This document shows, piece after piece, positions 19,501-23,829 of a stretch of DNA of 33,785 nucleotides. This stretch comes from Marine group II euryarchaeote REDSEA-S11_B3N4 (lineage in GTDB: Archaea; Thermoplasmatota; Poseidoniia; Poseidoniales; Thalassarchaeaceae), in contig LURR01000035.1 in NCBI GenBank assembly GCA_001628485.1, forward strand, positions 1-33,785, read 5' to 3'. The translations under genes were made by a program, and so were the position numbers. Positions within the stretch are counted from its first letter, which is position 1, and every line of letters begins with the position of its first letter. The notes below the pieces were generated by a model that was not told the origin of the DNA, searched no databases, and worked only from the letters and a program-made list of their open reading frames with translations.

Positions 19501-22416
19501 GTGGCCAGATACCTCGACACCGATGAGGACGGCTTGCCTGACCTGTTCGACCCGGATGACGACGGGGACGGTTGGAACGACACGTTCGAGATAGCCTGCG
19601 GAACAGACCCCCTGTACATCGTCGAGAGTCCCGAGGATCACGACGAGGACTGGATATGCGACCCACTGGACGAGTTCGACGACTCCCCGATCGTCTTCTT
19701 CTACCCCAATGACAAGCTTACGCTCACCGTTGGGGAGGAGATGGAACCACTGGAGCCACTAATCGCCCCTAACAGCGGAGGAATACTCCTGTTCACTGTG
19801 ATTCCCGACCTACCTAAGGGACTGCTCCTGGACAACAGCACGGGAGTCATCTCGGGGACTCCCGAGGAGGCCTTCAGACACATGCTGATCGAGTACTCGC
19901 ACCGATTCACGGCCCATAACTCACAGTGGGACTTCTCCTACAGGGTGGACTTCGACGTATTCTGGCCAGAGGACAACACCACCGACGAGGACGGTGATGG
20001 CTGGCCGGACCTTATCGAGCTAGAATGCAACACCGATCCTACCGACCCCTCCTCTTTCCCGGAGGACATAGACCTCGATGGGGTTTGCAGCTACATCGAT
20101 GAGGACGACGATGGGGACAACATAGGGGACCCGATCGACAGGTTCCCGAAGGACCCCACGGCATGGGATGACACCGACAACGACACCATGCCTGACGAGT
20201 TGACCTGCAAGTACCTCACGGACTCAGCCAACTGCACATTCGAGCTGGTAGAAGACCTGGACGACGACAACGACGGTTGGCTCGACCTCAACGAGACCAG
20301 TTGCGGGACGAATCCGAAGGACAACCTGTCAGTCCCTGAAGACGACGATGGGGATGGGGTCTGCAACCTCTTGGAGGTGTACGTCCCAGATGCAGTCAGG
20401 ATTCTCTGGATTTGCTGCTTCCCAATCCTCCTGCTGCTGCTCCTGCTCCTATGGGTAATCAACCCCTTCACCGTCAGGGAAGAGGAGATACTGGGCCCAG
20501 AGCCAGAGTACACGACCACAGAGTTCGGATGGCAAGGAGGGACGGGCGAGTATGACGACCCGTACGTCCTAATGCCCGTTAAGGGAATAAGGAAGGGCTC
20601 TTTTGCCAGGAGCCACGAGATCATCCAGGTTTCCAACATAACGCCAAGGCTCGATTGCGACTTCACCGATATGTCATCCGAGGAGAACGGCACTAGGTTC
20701 AGCATGAAATCGAAGAAGGCCAACTCGAGAGGCAATCTGGAGTTCAGGCTGGAGTTCAGCGACAACGGAGAAACCACGGAGACCACCGAATACGTCGGGC
20801 TCATCAGACTAGGTAAGGCCACGGTATACTTCCAGTGGGCGGTAGAGGTGGAGGTGTATCGGGACACGCCAGAAGAGGAGATCGCCAAGAAGAGGGCTAG
20901 GAGAATCGAGAGAGAGGCCAAGAGGAGGGCCTCCGAGATGGAGAAGGAGGTCGAGGAGAGGGTCGCAAAGGCCGAGATCGATGCAAAGAAGAAGGCAGCG
21001 GAGATGCAGAAGGACCTGAAGGCCAAGGTCGCGGAGGTCGAGAAGGAGGCCCAGGAGAGGGCCGCAGCGGCCGAGGAGGCTGCCAAGAAGGCCGAGGAAG
21101 CCCAAAAGGAGGCTGAGAGGAAGCAAGCCGAAGCAGAGAGCGAGGCCCGTAGAAAAGACAGTGAGCGCCTGGAAAGGGAAGCACGTGAGAAGAGGCTCGA
21201 GGAAGAAGAAAGGGCCCGCATAGAGGCCGAGGAGGCTGCAGAGGAGGAGCGCAAGGCGGAGGAAGAGGCCGCAGAGCTAAGGGCGATGCTCAGAAAGAAG
21301 GCAGAACAAAGGAAGGCTGAGGAAGAGGAGCGCAAGGCGGAGGAAGAGGCTGCCAAGAGGGCTGCAGAGGAAGAAGCGGCGAGAATCGAGAGGGAGGCCC
21401 AGGAGAAGGCCGAGCAGCTACAGAGGGAGGCCCAGGAGAGGGCCGCCATGGTCGAGAGGGAAGCAGCAAGGAAAGCTGCTGAAGTCGAGCGTGAGGCTGA
21501 GATAAAGGCCATGGAGGCCAAAGAGAAGCTGAGGAAGAGGGCGATAGAGAGGAAGCGTCAGATGGACCTGGAGGAAAAGGAGAACCAGGTCGCTCGGGAC
21601 AAGGCTGCGGAGAGGTTCAGTGCCATGGAAAAGGAGCTCGAGGACAGGAGGTCAAAGATCGAAGAGTTGGATGCCGAGGCCATGAAGAAGGAAAAGGCCC
21701 TAATCAGGGTTGCAGAGAAGTCCAAGGACATCGACTTCGGAATACTAGGATTCGCAACCGCAGACCAGAAGGACCCACTCCAGGAAATCAAGGGGATTGG
21801 TCCGTTTATCGAAGAGAAGTTAAACGCACTTGGCATCTACACATTCGCACAGATTTCCAGAATGAACTCAGACCTGGAGGATAAGATAAACGAGGCGATA
21901 GAGTTCTTCCCAGGTAGGATAAAGAGGGACGAATGGGCAAAGCAGGCAAGATCCATGGTGGACAAAGAAGACACGGGTGACGTCCCCTCTGAGGATCCTG
22001 ATAGTGCAGACATTTCTCAGAATGAGCTTATCGAGAAGGCTAGGGGGGAAGTCAGGAGAAAGGAGGAAGAGGAAGAGAAGAGGAGGGAGATCGAAAGGAG
22101 GAAGAAGAGGGCAGCAGAACTCCTTAGCAGGGTCACCTCCGAGAGGGTGATCGAGAGGGAGGAAGAGGATGATGCTGGGATCGATTTCACAGTAATCGGA
22201 TTCGGATCGGAGGAAGACCGGGACAACCTCCAGCAGATAGACGGAATTGGGAGATTCGTAGAGAAGAAATTGAATGGCATCGGGATATACAAGATTTCCC
22301 AAATAGCAAGTATGACACAGGAAATCTCTGAAGAGGTAAACCAGGCAATAGGCCTAGGTCCGGGCAGGATAGACAGGGACGAGTGGGTCCTTCAAGCAAA
22401 GAGATTGATACGATAA
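4579..22416 (+). CDS. Giant multidomain surface protein with cytosolic coiled coil and two HhH modules
   Basis: This is one uninterrupted frame of 5945 codons. In order it contains: basic N-region and hydrophobic helix (about 35-55); RCC1 repeats (74-497); propeller repeats (541-888); a calcium spacer (901-944); RCC1 repeats with a jelly-roll-like insert (951-1354; insert 1097-1244); about 20 propeller repeats (1358-2391); RCC1 repeats (2418-2993); a calcium spacer (to about 3111); more propeller-like sequence (3121-3494); an Ig-like domain (3511-3598); SBBP-like repeats (3608-4084); and an Ig/calcium stalk (4095-5271). A membrane helix (5275-5297) follows, then a cytosolic beta domain (about 5308-5431), a coiled coil (5434-5714) and HhH modules (5718-5794, 5868-5945). 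Export is predicted for the first 5200 or so residues. The start is uncertain: GTG 4579 sits in a hairpin, and GTG 4648 or ATG 4684 also give a good signal sequence. Adhesion or ligand capture is likely, but the ligand is unknown. Confidence 0.9.
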   Translation: MSKPEKERIPRIESKADFPDSESVRAEARSRVRALMLILLMLASTQLILLTSLDYTELELGPDSRSSSIDNTQVATIEVGLDHACAIGTAGQMKCWGDGTNGKTGHENTDDYGDQSEEMGQYLMFTDGGDGLTFDDVSAGNRFTCGLMSDASVKCWGSNEFLGSNAGVAGSGSLGDGYLEMGEGLQKVNLGDWNATSIAAGGSHACAIVNNGSADSLACWGNNDFGELGVGNTHNAYGNVQIGHVDLPERGSDLSQVALGSRHSCLLWSDGEIGCWGSNSFGQLGIGSTEDIGDEAGEMGSSMTLVDLPSDRTATQISAGHNTTCAILDNGRLSCWGFGSYGMLGSEGTNHLGDSADEVGEDMHILELGEYPNGTPLLVEDISVGHHHACAITDGGSNANQMKCWGSGIGGALGSENQDNLGDGQFEMGILLPFLDLGTGIQPISVEAGESFTCALMNTTEVKCWGSGLDGRTGQGVSGQLGDLPGDMGDNLPFVELYLPEETFDQPCDLPAEGSPLSISTVDSSTPRTGNKTATALTPESCGAIAYFDESDNLLKFGIFTKGRWATEVVRDYDSIWNNLHDVSITIGSDGVPHIVSSGSLNTNSGQAHYYTKKDGGWTGANQYASTSGVGDAGIFAVGLEIDGSGDIYAIAQKSYTTAWGSHSVIDAYRCTAVGHANNSCTDRWDGGFDLNNNYIGRISEASWSASLDTDVDSDGTVYVAYLGDADSFGEESGSVEVVELDSTGFGTPMDVGGTLSRTTANSSLSMDLGPDGSFHLAYPNHGGGLNYSICSSSCDLPASWSTEYVNQSVAVSDTGVIDISVGPDMSVVILAGASEGTSALHKTDGSWEKTELETSGGADWTGVEITDQGMMWAYAYFPNTGSTLSLYKQEGMTSPGLGSDIDGDGWSRLEELRCGTDYTNSSSTPADADGDGVCDLFDDWEDTSVSAESDALAIGEEFGCAVLSNRSVACWGDNSEGQLGSPSAGSSSAYAVMVDLPAGFEAGAVDAGSAHACSTGLDGKLVCWGRNTDGQLGRGNSSPSESPGYVNLPSGVTVSQFAAGADHNCMTGTDSNMYCWGNGSDDRTGKIVNSDNTVIQYENFTDDSRSWTSTSPTYLLGPGQGTDYIDKVYYSWWLYPQIYSDQSFDVTAGDVISFKMRGRNHGDNGYTSEVVKFYAGSSLLAQIDSNTTTQYSYWSGWQDVSFTVPDSYTGTGATSIKIEIWGYRNYVQIDDLRVKNLAYGSIGSVLEPSMVRWDESGGVNQISLGARHSCALMSSGSVNCWGYNGGSYANILGSPSYKGESTYDPKEVDLSGTSSLAASNWTSSTVEGINAGDGVTCAIMRSTEALCWGSSTQTTYADPVVSTIASTGDVGRSPALTTDGSGNWLLAYNDAGGISYARYDGSTWSTYSACASSDACDSTHGVGVGEDSLGDLHFLSYNEAGEQLMHTRTPRNITTTAAVTGEESRFFSISRDPSTEDLHLTYQQMSGRKLMHTIFNGTSWSTPTVIDDTDDRTGESYNGMKIDSSGNLHLSYWDWNTGGTDDTWLKYAYYNGTSWSVETLQSIMDQNNPTLHTSLDIDSSGNPHISYYDHKNDTLRYTYHNGTAWVDQTLTLDDSNDNGRFNSIALDSSDHPRIAYRNETSDDLELATWDGTEWTREVVDSLNNVGSWASIAIDSSDLSRIAYYYDYHSDLRYASHDGSAWSFEDIDTSVKTSRIVLDLDDSDRPRIAYKDWDNEPWLAYNNSGTEGTWETVQVRNGYDLGGHMAMTLDYSTGTAYMAYRQYQWPAYAGLVSSVYTGTVLATDPVSDSGEAANSVGMGPEIHIAGTTVLAPFMNGTDGESPAYVEMATIRAPGPTITSVDGESHYVGTYGISMALDQAGNQHISYYNASASSLMYARFDGSSWQVEEVDNGGASGTYSSIAIDPSGNPHISYVNTTPNPDAVMYAHHNGTAWTIEVIDATPYYAYDTSIDLDSSGSAHITYQVYNNSCGTCYNLRYSYHNGSEWVYEDIKDYSSNWAYSNTGRNNQIKLNSTDVPHVVFFDDYYDDVYLSVRVNGSWSSSSVDDYGGIYTIYGERAISLAIDSTDGLHVAYYDLGGRFLEYAHRGPGESSWTKTNVHDQGNHYIGTSVSIALDSADRPHIAYHDRTHWDLEYARFDGSEWLVETLDEYGNSGRYPSIALDGNDQVHIAYENSSSTRLMSIVIADGLAATEKVAQVGTHGYGMGFVVGASGGMHLSFYNGSDSSGSLQYATKSGSTWNSVTVDDGSTMVGTHSDIALDGSDNPHISYVDSTNGLLRYAYHNGESWALSTVDPSGSVLGRTSIAVDADGNPRIAYHDGTLRLAEWDGVSWTLTTQDPGSTGQGTQIAVDANGKTRIAYFDEDNDDLSFSLAGHQSPAVMGNSQSHPTGSAMGSGASGLASLDLGETHGCAVSSSSVICWGVATDGQLGNGASALTSRDPVSVTTVTGWTPLEVSVSTSSGIGGGTSCALYSSDSTGERRVMCWGGGGSGQIGDGGTSSLSSPASTDLVMLDSTTPLGASDGSETLSSSPYDVVEVSLSEIGKFGCARSSQGHVKCWGYNAYGQLGHGNTSTASDGENEMGEDLAFVPLGANRTATRISVGENHACGLLDDGSVKCWGRNNYGQLGMGNTTQIGDGPNEMGDFLAAVDLGTSRTATEIATGQHHSCALLDDGSVKCWGLNSYGQLGIGNTSTRGDGANEMGDDLVAVDLGTGRTAISIEAGATFTCAILDSGVLKCWGQNSFGQLGQGHNENIGHGPDLDGNGISCHPAVNSPDNTRECNARLGDGLAAVDLGDGRTAVSVSAGYSSTCAILDNGSVRCWGHNQYGRTGLGTTPGNTGDEDGEMGDNLATVELGTGRTASSISVGYSHACALLDNLSIACWGHNGQGQIGIGTNNDVDTTAEMGAGLVTADLPTTRSSSVSSGWYYSCAIIQDGTVRCWGENSDGRLGVYDGVDDDIGDESGEMGSEMQITNLYMVPPDFDGDGWIDLWDSDDDNDGYLDTEDDLPFDERDWFDHDGDGLGINVDTDDDDPSVKTAEEDTAEKWSDAEEEACGTLWWSSLSEPSDYDGDGICDEVDDDVDGNGWNDSYQCECSGLEDSDDWNRESLFGYNTGLTSFSSDQGQYGYDFELSEHGVRYYSSYYNDAAYVWLQRHDSSTYGAQSFGAWDDFNYWGIESQNGFTYLAYQEGVWRFSDTNGSVAASGTGMSHSQTTSSDIAISMDGDMVVRWHESDSGGTIRGAYLNGTTFQANAPGGLAPPDTGGNNQHGQIAFGPDGRLHVLMVNNSSGVIGFYHFYADLGSDLSGDVSLSWSTPELLLERNQSTGWSSGASHSATEDHSAELHYSSDGKMYAGMYNTTDLWLSTHDGSSWTTELVAESTGKNEGVEIATNSTGVVHVAWINHSSGQLVLSHKSSGSWSHEEVWLSDGWPTSTSTQTLNWARLTLKFDRLDDPYILSLDANDSSSASALLHYKGSLLDPSYTYQPADANGDGVCDTLQYAVMEYDTTELIVTSGESVSMIPTFSGQELVEVWAPSLPDGLSVNNTTGVISGAPTTVDTAGTAYVIYSNSSSASYPFTITFTVRTHAPMHAGYGSWQDHKYLSTSNGRGYTLHEYDASGNLYYYGIYQTSSAWTADGLSVSIGNGDHYVAKRWANGTWAWVVPIDTSYGGSPGALSVDGSGNSYVAGMRANGALDLPGTDHDLPSREAAYFFSLDTNGSTRWSQDAYIDGSSSANWHVSTSASIGNYGSTRMSYNESNGELTVAGQVSTSSISERTVSLGNLTMEIPITNYNYYRPFVIRINSTGEFSWATTVTPSSTYHRSLQGMGVHADGSVDILMQTHGETQLGDLTAGNESRHYLGARVNDTGSWVAATEITELAMDVGTGFRSGYDSAMMEITPSGELIVAIWSIDDISNLSVNGTSTLFNETCQDSLVMVSLSGSEWNVEASREFCLAAQGSRYGEYYSILEIDNRGLPVLFLGQRDNYQANHHRIIRLDSNLNPEFEEFITYANNPANSFLLDWEDVAFDPLGNMLVNFYSNQCSLYWNGSYMGRPSTYCNYNSQFFMEAVGHTIGGSSLVAGEPSTLWGVMGLSAMGATCSQGTSYCDEYLDSWASSSLPGGLSIDSDTGMISGEAASNMSESSFTLWMNDTVLGSNQLNVSFSILNGRPTVSYNETSFVLERGTEIEPISPYEVEGNILNWTFVPDLPPGLQLGASNGTVWGTPTVNLTQQTFQLRVTSDGGTTRVNFDFTINEPIANISYGNGTYIIPRDALVDIAPTIVGGAVASFAINSTSFPLGLTFNTTNGHFEGIPLLVTNQTTYTVTASNSGGTSSTEVTLWIVGNGIFLSFPTSDLMLTEGVAMQPIAGQTSGSTPESWEISPGLPDGLLFGDENGTVWGTPENVQNQTNYTIWANASGAQTSSVVITITVLVDTDGDSIADLYDDDDDDDGWNDTAELDCGTEPLNSTSTPADTDSDGICDTLDDSDDRAIALAYSVNSLDLVVNISVVDLAPITSGGTISSWEAGSGLPSGINLDNSTGVISGTPTEVFNSTSYVIWANNTAFSASFSLNISSSLLDTDGDGIPDETDTDDDNDGWDDANETACSTDPLEEDDYPEDGDGDGICDANDPADDSPVLLAYPDPLLNLTTNMSIVQIHPIVFGGDVVSWEVSPDLPPGLVLDNSTGYLSGTPSIEFELTNYTIWANNSLHGSHFTIGISSWLLDSDGDGDPDETDPDDDNDGWGDEEEGDCLTSTLDPTSFPEDGDGDGLCDGLDQVDDSEIFLVYSMTSQLLFVNEPIEPIVGTTYGGDVRTWEVWPELPEGLTLNGALSRTTPVNGTISGAPMGEFEMQVFTVWANNSQYHSSVEITLQSVLPDPDDDDIDLIYLDDFLNLTTNVDEVYLEPQIFGGNVTSWSISPSAPDGLDFNNTNGLLTGTIAVEQNETVYTITGSNSLFLDTFQITIVARYLDTDEDGLPDLFDPDDDGDGWNDTFEIACGTDPLYIVESPEDHDEDWICDPLDEFDDSPIVFFYPNDKLTLTVGEEMEPLEPLIAPNSGGILLFTVIPDLPKGLLLDNSTGVISGTPEEAFRHMLIEYSHRFTAHNSQWDFSYRVDFDVFWPEDNTTDEDGDGWPDLIELECNTDPTDPSSFPEDIDLDGVCSYIDEDDDGDNIGDPIDRFPKDPTAWDDTDNDTMPDELTCKYLTDSANCTFELVEDLDDDNDGWLDLNETSCGTNPKDNLSVPEDDDGDGVCNLLEVYVPDAVRILWICCFPILLLLLLLLWVINPFTVREEEILGPEPEYTTTEFGWQGGTGEYDDPYVLMPVKGIRKGSFARSHEIIQVSNITPRLDCDFTDMSSEENGTRFSMKSKKANSRGNLEFRLEFSDNGETTETTEYVGLIRLGKATVYFQWAVEVEVYRDTPEEEIAKKRARRIEREAKRRASEMEKEVEERVAKAEIDAKKKAAEMQKDLKAKVAEVEKEAQERAAAAEEAAKKAEEAQKEAERKQAEAESEARRKDSERLEREAREKRLEEEERARIEAEEAAEEERKAEEEAAELRAMLRKKAEQRKAEEEERKAEEEAAKRAAEEEAARIEREAQEKAEQLQREAQERAAMVEREAARKAAEVEREAEIKAMEAKEKLRKRAIERKRQMDLEEKENQVARDKAAERFSAMEKELEDRRSKIEELDAEAMKKEKALIRVAEKSKDIDFGILGFATADQKDPLQEIKGIGPFIEEKLNALGIYTFAQISRMNSDLEDKINEAIEFFPGRIKRDEWAKQARSMVDKEDTGDVPSEDPDSADISQNELIEKARGEVRRKEEEEEKRREIERRKKRAAELLSRVTSERVIEREEEDDAGIDFTVIGFGSEEDRDNLQQIDGIGRFVEKKLNGIGIYKISQIASMTQEISEEVNQAIGLGPGRIDRDEWVLQAKRLIR
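4798..6070 (+). repeat. RCC1 repeat block 1 (seven units)
   Basis: There are seven units of about 60 residues, each with an S-x-G-x-x-H/F-[ST]-C-A-[LI] element, then a Cys-Trp-Gly nine or more residues later, then a G-x-[LT]-G turn. Seven units suit one closed seven-bladed propeller. Each unit carries a cysteine pair, usually C-x9-C-W-G, as expected for a disulfide in an exported protein. Units at 4861 and 5041, and at 5401 and 5581, are exactly 180 bp apart. Confidence 0.8.
7430..8640 (+). repeat. RCC1 repeat block 2 (five units) with inserted beta domain
   Basis: Five C-x9-C-W-G units are visible (Cys-Trp-Gly near 7490, 7650, 7800, 8420 and 8620). Between the third and fourth lies a roughly 148-residue insert (about 7868-8310). 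It is rich in Tyr, Trp, Ser and Thr, with a DVTAGDVISFKMRG strand and an IKIEIWGYRNY strand ending in QIDDLRV. This pattern resembles jelly-roll carbohydrate-binding modules. That assignment is tentative. Confidence 0.65.
8650..11750 (+). repeat. Long beta-propeller repeat array (about 20 units)
   Basis: I count about 20 copies of a unit centred on a [SD]-I-A-[ILV]-D-[SG]-[SD]-[GD]-x-P-[HR]-I-[SA]-Y-x-[DN] motif. Each is followed by L-x-Y-A-x-x-[DN]-G-[ST]-x-W. Unit length is about 45-55 residues. The pattern fits BNR/NHL-like four-strand propeller blades, enough for about three propellers. A related but more diverged array occupies about 6200-7240. Confidence 0.7.
11820..13560 (+). repeat. 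RCC1 repeat block 3 (nine units)
   Basis: Nine Cys-pair RCC1 units are visible. Four consecutive Cys-Trp-Gly sites fall at 12301, 12481, 12661 and 12841, spaced exactly 180 bp. Two neighbouring units share a perfect DDGSVKCWG-coding stretch (about 12461-12485 and 12641-12665), which points to recent duplication or gene conversion. One unit near 12890-13000 carries an insert with two additional cysteines. Confidence 0.8.
16860..20390 (+). repeat. Membrane-proximal stalk of Ig-like and calcium-binding modules
   Basis: About nine putative Ig (He_PIG-like) domains each end in a P-x-G-L-x-[LF]-x-[NS]-x-[TN]-G-x-[IVL]-x-G-[TIA] signature. From about 17915 onward most are separated by acidic spacers of the D-x-D-G-D-G-x-x-D type with a paired Cys, as in thrombospondin type 3 repeats. 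The last spacers run into the membrane helix. Calcium would be expected to stiffen such a stalk. Confidence 0.75.
20401..20470 (+). other. C-terminal transmembrane helix of the giant protein
   Basis: Residues 5275-5297 form a hydrophobic run with ICC near its start and eight consecutive leucines, followed by VREEE. It divides the acidic, calcium-binding outer part from the charged cytosolic tail, which contains no further membrane segment. Confidence 0.85.
21730..22413 (+). repeat. Two HhH modules at the cytosolic end of the giant protein
   Basis: Module 1 (21730-21960) reads IDFGILGF, then LQEIKGIGPFIEEKLNALGI, AQIS and PGRIKRDEW. Module 2 (22180-22413) reads IDFTVIGF, then LQQIDGIGRFVEKKLNGIGI, SQIA and PGRIDRDEW. 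They are clearly homologous to each other and to residues 748-824 of the upstream 824-residue protein. A charged linker of about 70 residues separates them. The GIG turns are typical of helix-hairpin-helix folds. Confidence 0.8.
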
Positions 22417-22437
22417 GCATTTGATACATGGACGATT

Positions 22438-22442
22438 GGAGG
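22438..22442 (+). promoter_or_regulatory. Shine-Dalgarno sequence for the MscS gene
   Basis: GGAGG lies 7 nt before the ATG at 22450 and so selects it over the out-of-frame ATG at 22446, which meets a stop after three codons. A weak TATA-like TTTGATAC also lies about 26 nt upstream (near 22420-22427), so both leadered and leaderless expression are conceivable. Confidence 0.6.
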
Positions 22443-22449
22443 CAAATGG

Positions 22450-23787
22450 ATGGCTGACCCGATTACAGATGGATTTTCGGCATTGGCCGAGTTACTCGAC
22501 GAAATAGAGGAAATTGGAATAATCGCTCAGATTGGTGTCTCGTTGGGACTCACGCTGTTCGCACTTGTTTTCTCTAGGTACATCATTCTCAAAGCAGCCT
22601 GGAGGGTAGTGAGAAGAACAGAGGCGGAGTGGGACAACGAAATCCTGGATCCGCTGTTCAACCGAGTTTACATCTTCGTTCTGACGGCGGGGGTGGAGTT
22701 GACAATGATGTGGACATTGGGAAGAAACGATGGTTTCTACACCGCTGTATCGCCCTACTTCTCGGCAATCTACATACTCCTTAGCGCATCAATAATCAGC
22801 GTTGGCATCAAGTTCATCGTTCCCGCTGCAATGGAGAGATACAATACCAACAAAAGCGTAACAGTTACCGGAGGAAACCCCATTGTCACTTTCGTCTTGA
22901 GGGGCGTGGTCGGATTCATGGGGATATACCTGGCCCTGCAGGAGGTTGGCATCGAACTACTGGGAATTCTCGCATCACTGGCAGTTTTCTCACTTATCAT
23001 AGGATTGGCAGTACAACAGACTCTAGGGAACATGTTGAACTCATTCATGCTAGCAGTGGACCAGCCATTCGAAGTCGGAGACAGGATCCTGGTGGAAGGA
23101 GTCACTGGGACTGTGATGTCAGTGGGAATCCTATCAACGAAGATACTGACCCTAACCGAGGAACTAGTCGTGATTCCGAACAACAGATTGGTCGACTCCA
23201 CTATCACCAACTATGCGAGAGGAGGCGGTGACGGATTGGGATCGAGAGTAACTCTGACGCTTGACATAGGAGTGGACTACGACGAGCGCTCCGCTCACGT
23301 GAAGCAGGTGATAATGGATGTGGCGAAGAAGTGCCCGATGGTGGAGGACGACCCCCCGCCGAGAGTCCTTCTGAGGGAACTAGCGGACTTCTCCAAGAAC
23401 TACAGGCTATACGTATGGATCAGCGACTACAGCGAGGAATTCCTGGCAACCGATTGGTTACTCCGAGAAGTGGACATCGCGTTCGGAAGAGAAGGAATCA
23501 GCATCCCATACCCAGTGGGAGTAGAGCTGAAGGACAAGCCCAGCCCATTCCCAGAAGGCGAAGCAGGAGAGAGGATGAGGAGGATGAAAGCCACCAGGCA
23601 GCACGTTTCAAGGATCAAGATGCTGAAGGACGAGGCAGACCTAGAAGAAGAGAGGGACTCGGCCAGAACAGAGCTAGAGGTGCTACAGGCGAGGCTGGCA
23701 GAGGGCGACTTGAGGAAAGTCGAGAAGGAAACCCTCGAGAACGACATCAGGGCACTCGAAACATTGCTAGCACAGTTCACTGAGTGA
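22450..23787 (+). CDS. MscS-family mechanosensitive ion channel
   Basis: This 445-residue membrane channel opens under membrane tension to release solutes during hypo-osmotic shock. Predicted helices lie at about 28-50, 72-92, 104-127 and 146-165. The pore helix is about 170-200, with the Gly/Ala pattern and GLAVQQTLGN motif of MscS TM3. The beta domain follows: DQPFEVGDRILVEGVTGTV (204-222), then VVIPNNRLVDSTITNY (240-255). The C-terminal 60 or so residues (about 385-445) form a charged coiled coil that extends beyond the usual MscS vestibule. The gene starts 33 nt after the giant-protein gene on the same strand. Family assignment is firm; gating properties cannot be read. Confidence 0.93.
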   Translation: MADPITDGFSALAELLDEIEEIGIIAQIGVSLGLTLFALVFSRYIILKAAWRVVRRTEAEWDNEILDPLFNRVYIFVLTAGVELTMMWTLGRNDGFYTAVSPYFSAIYILLSASIISVGIKFIVPAAMERYNTNKSVTVTGGNPIVTFVLRGVVGFMGIYLALQEVGIELLGILASLAVFSLIIGLAVQQTLGNMLNSFMLAVDQPFEVGDRILVEGVTGTVMSVGILSTKILTLTEELVVIPNNRLVDSTITNYARGGGDGLGSRVTLTLDIGVDYDERSAHVKQVIMDVAKKCPMVEDDPPPRVLLRELADFSKNYRLYVWISDYSEEFLATDWLLREVDIAFGREGISIPYPVGVELKDKPSPFPEGEAGERMRRMKATRQHVSRIKMLKDEADLEEERDSARTELEVLQARLAEGDLRKVEKETLENDIRALETLLAQFTE

Positions 23788-23800
23788 GTATGCGAAACCT

Positions 23801-23808
23801 CTTCAAGC
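23801..23808 (+). promoter_or_regulatory. TATA-like element for the topoisomerase gene
   Basis: CTTCAAGC is centred 25.5 nt before the ATG at 23830, the spacing expected for a leaderless archaeal transcript. A near-identical CTTGAAGC stands at the same distance before the ATG at 26255. The AT-rich TTATGCATAAT at 23810-23820 is an alternative but is too close to either ATG. Confidence 0.4.
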
Positions 23809-23829
23809 CTTATGCATAATAGCCGGGCT

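Noticed and set aside
20091-21521. 476-codon open frame on the minus strand
   Set aside because: It is antisense to the coiled-coil tail of the giant protein; Lys/Glu/Ala codons read backwards give Ser/Leu/Phe/Ala-rich frames without stops. No start signal or family pattern.
22446-22457. ATG at 22446 as start of the MscS gene
   Set aside because: It meets TGA after three codons; the in-frame ATG at 22450 has a well-spaced GGAGG.
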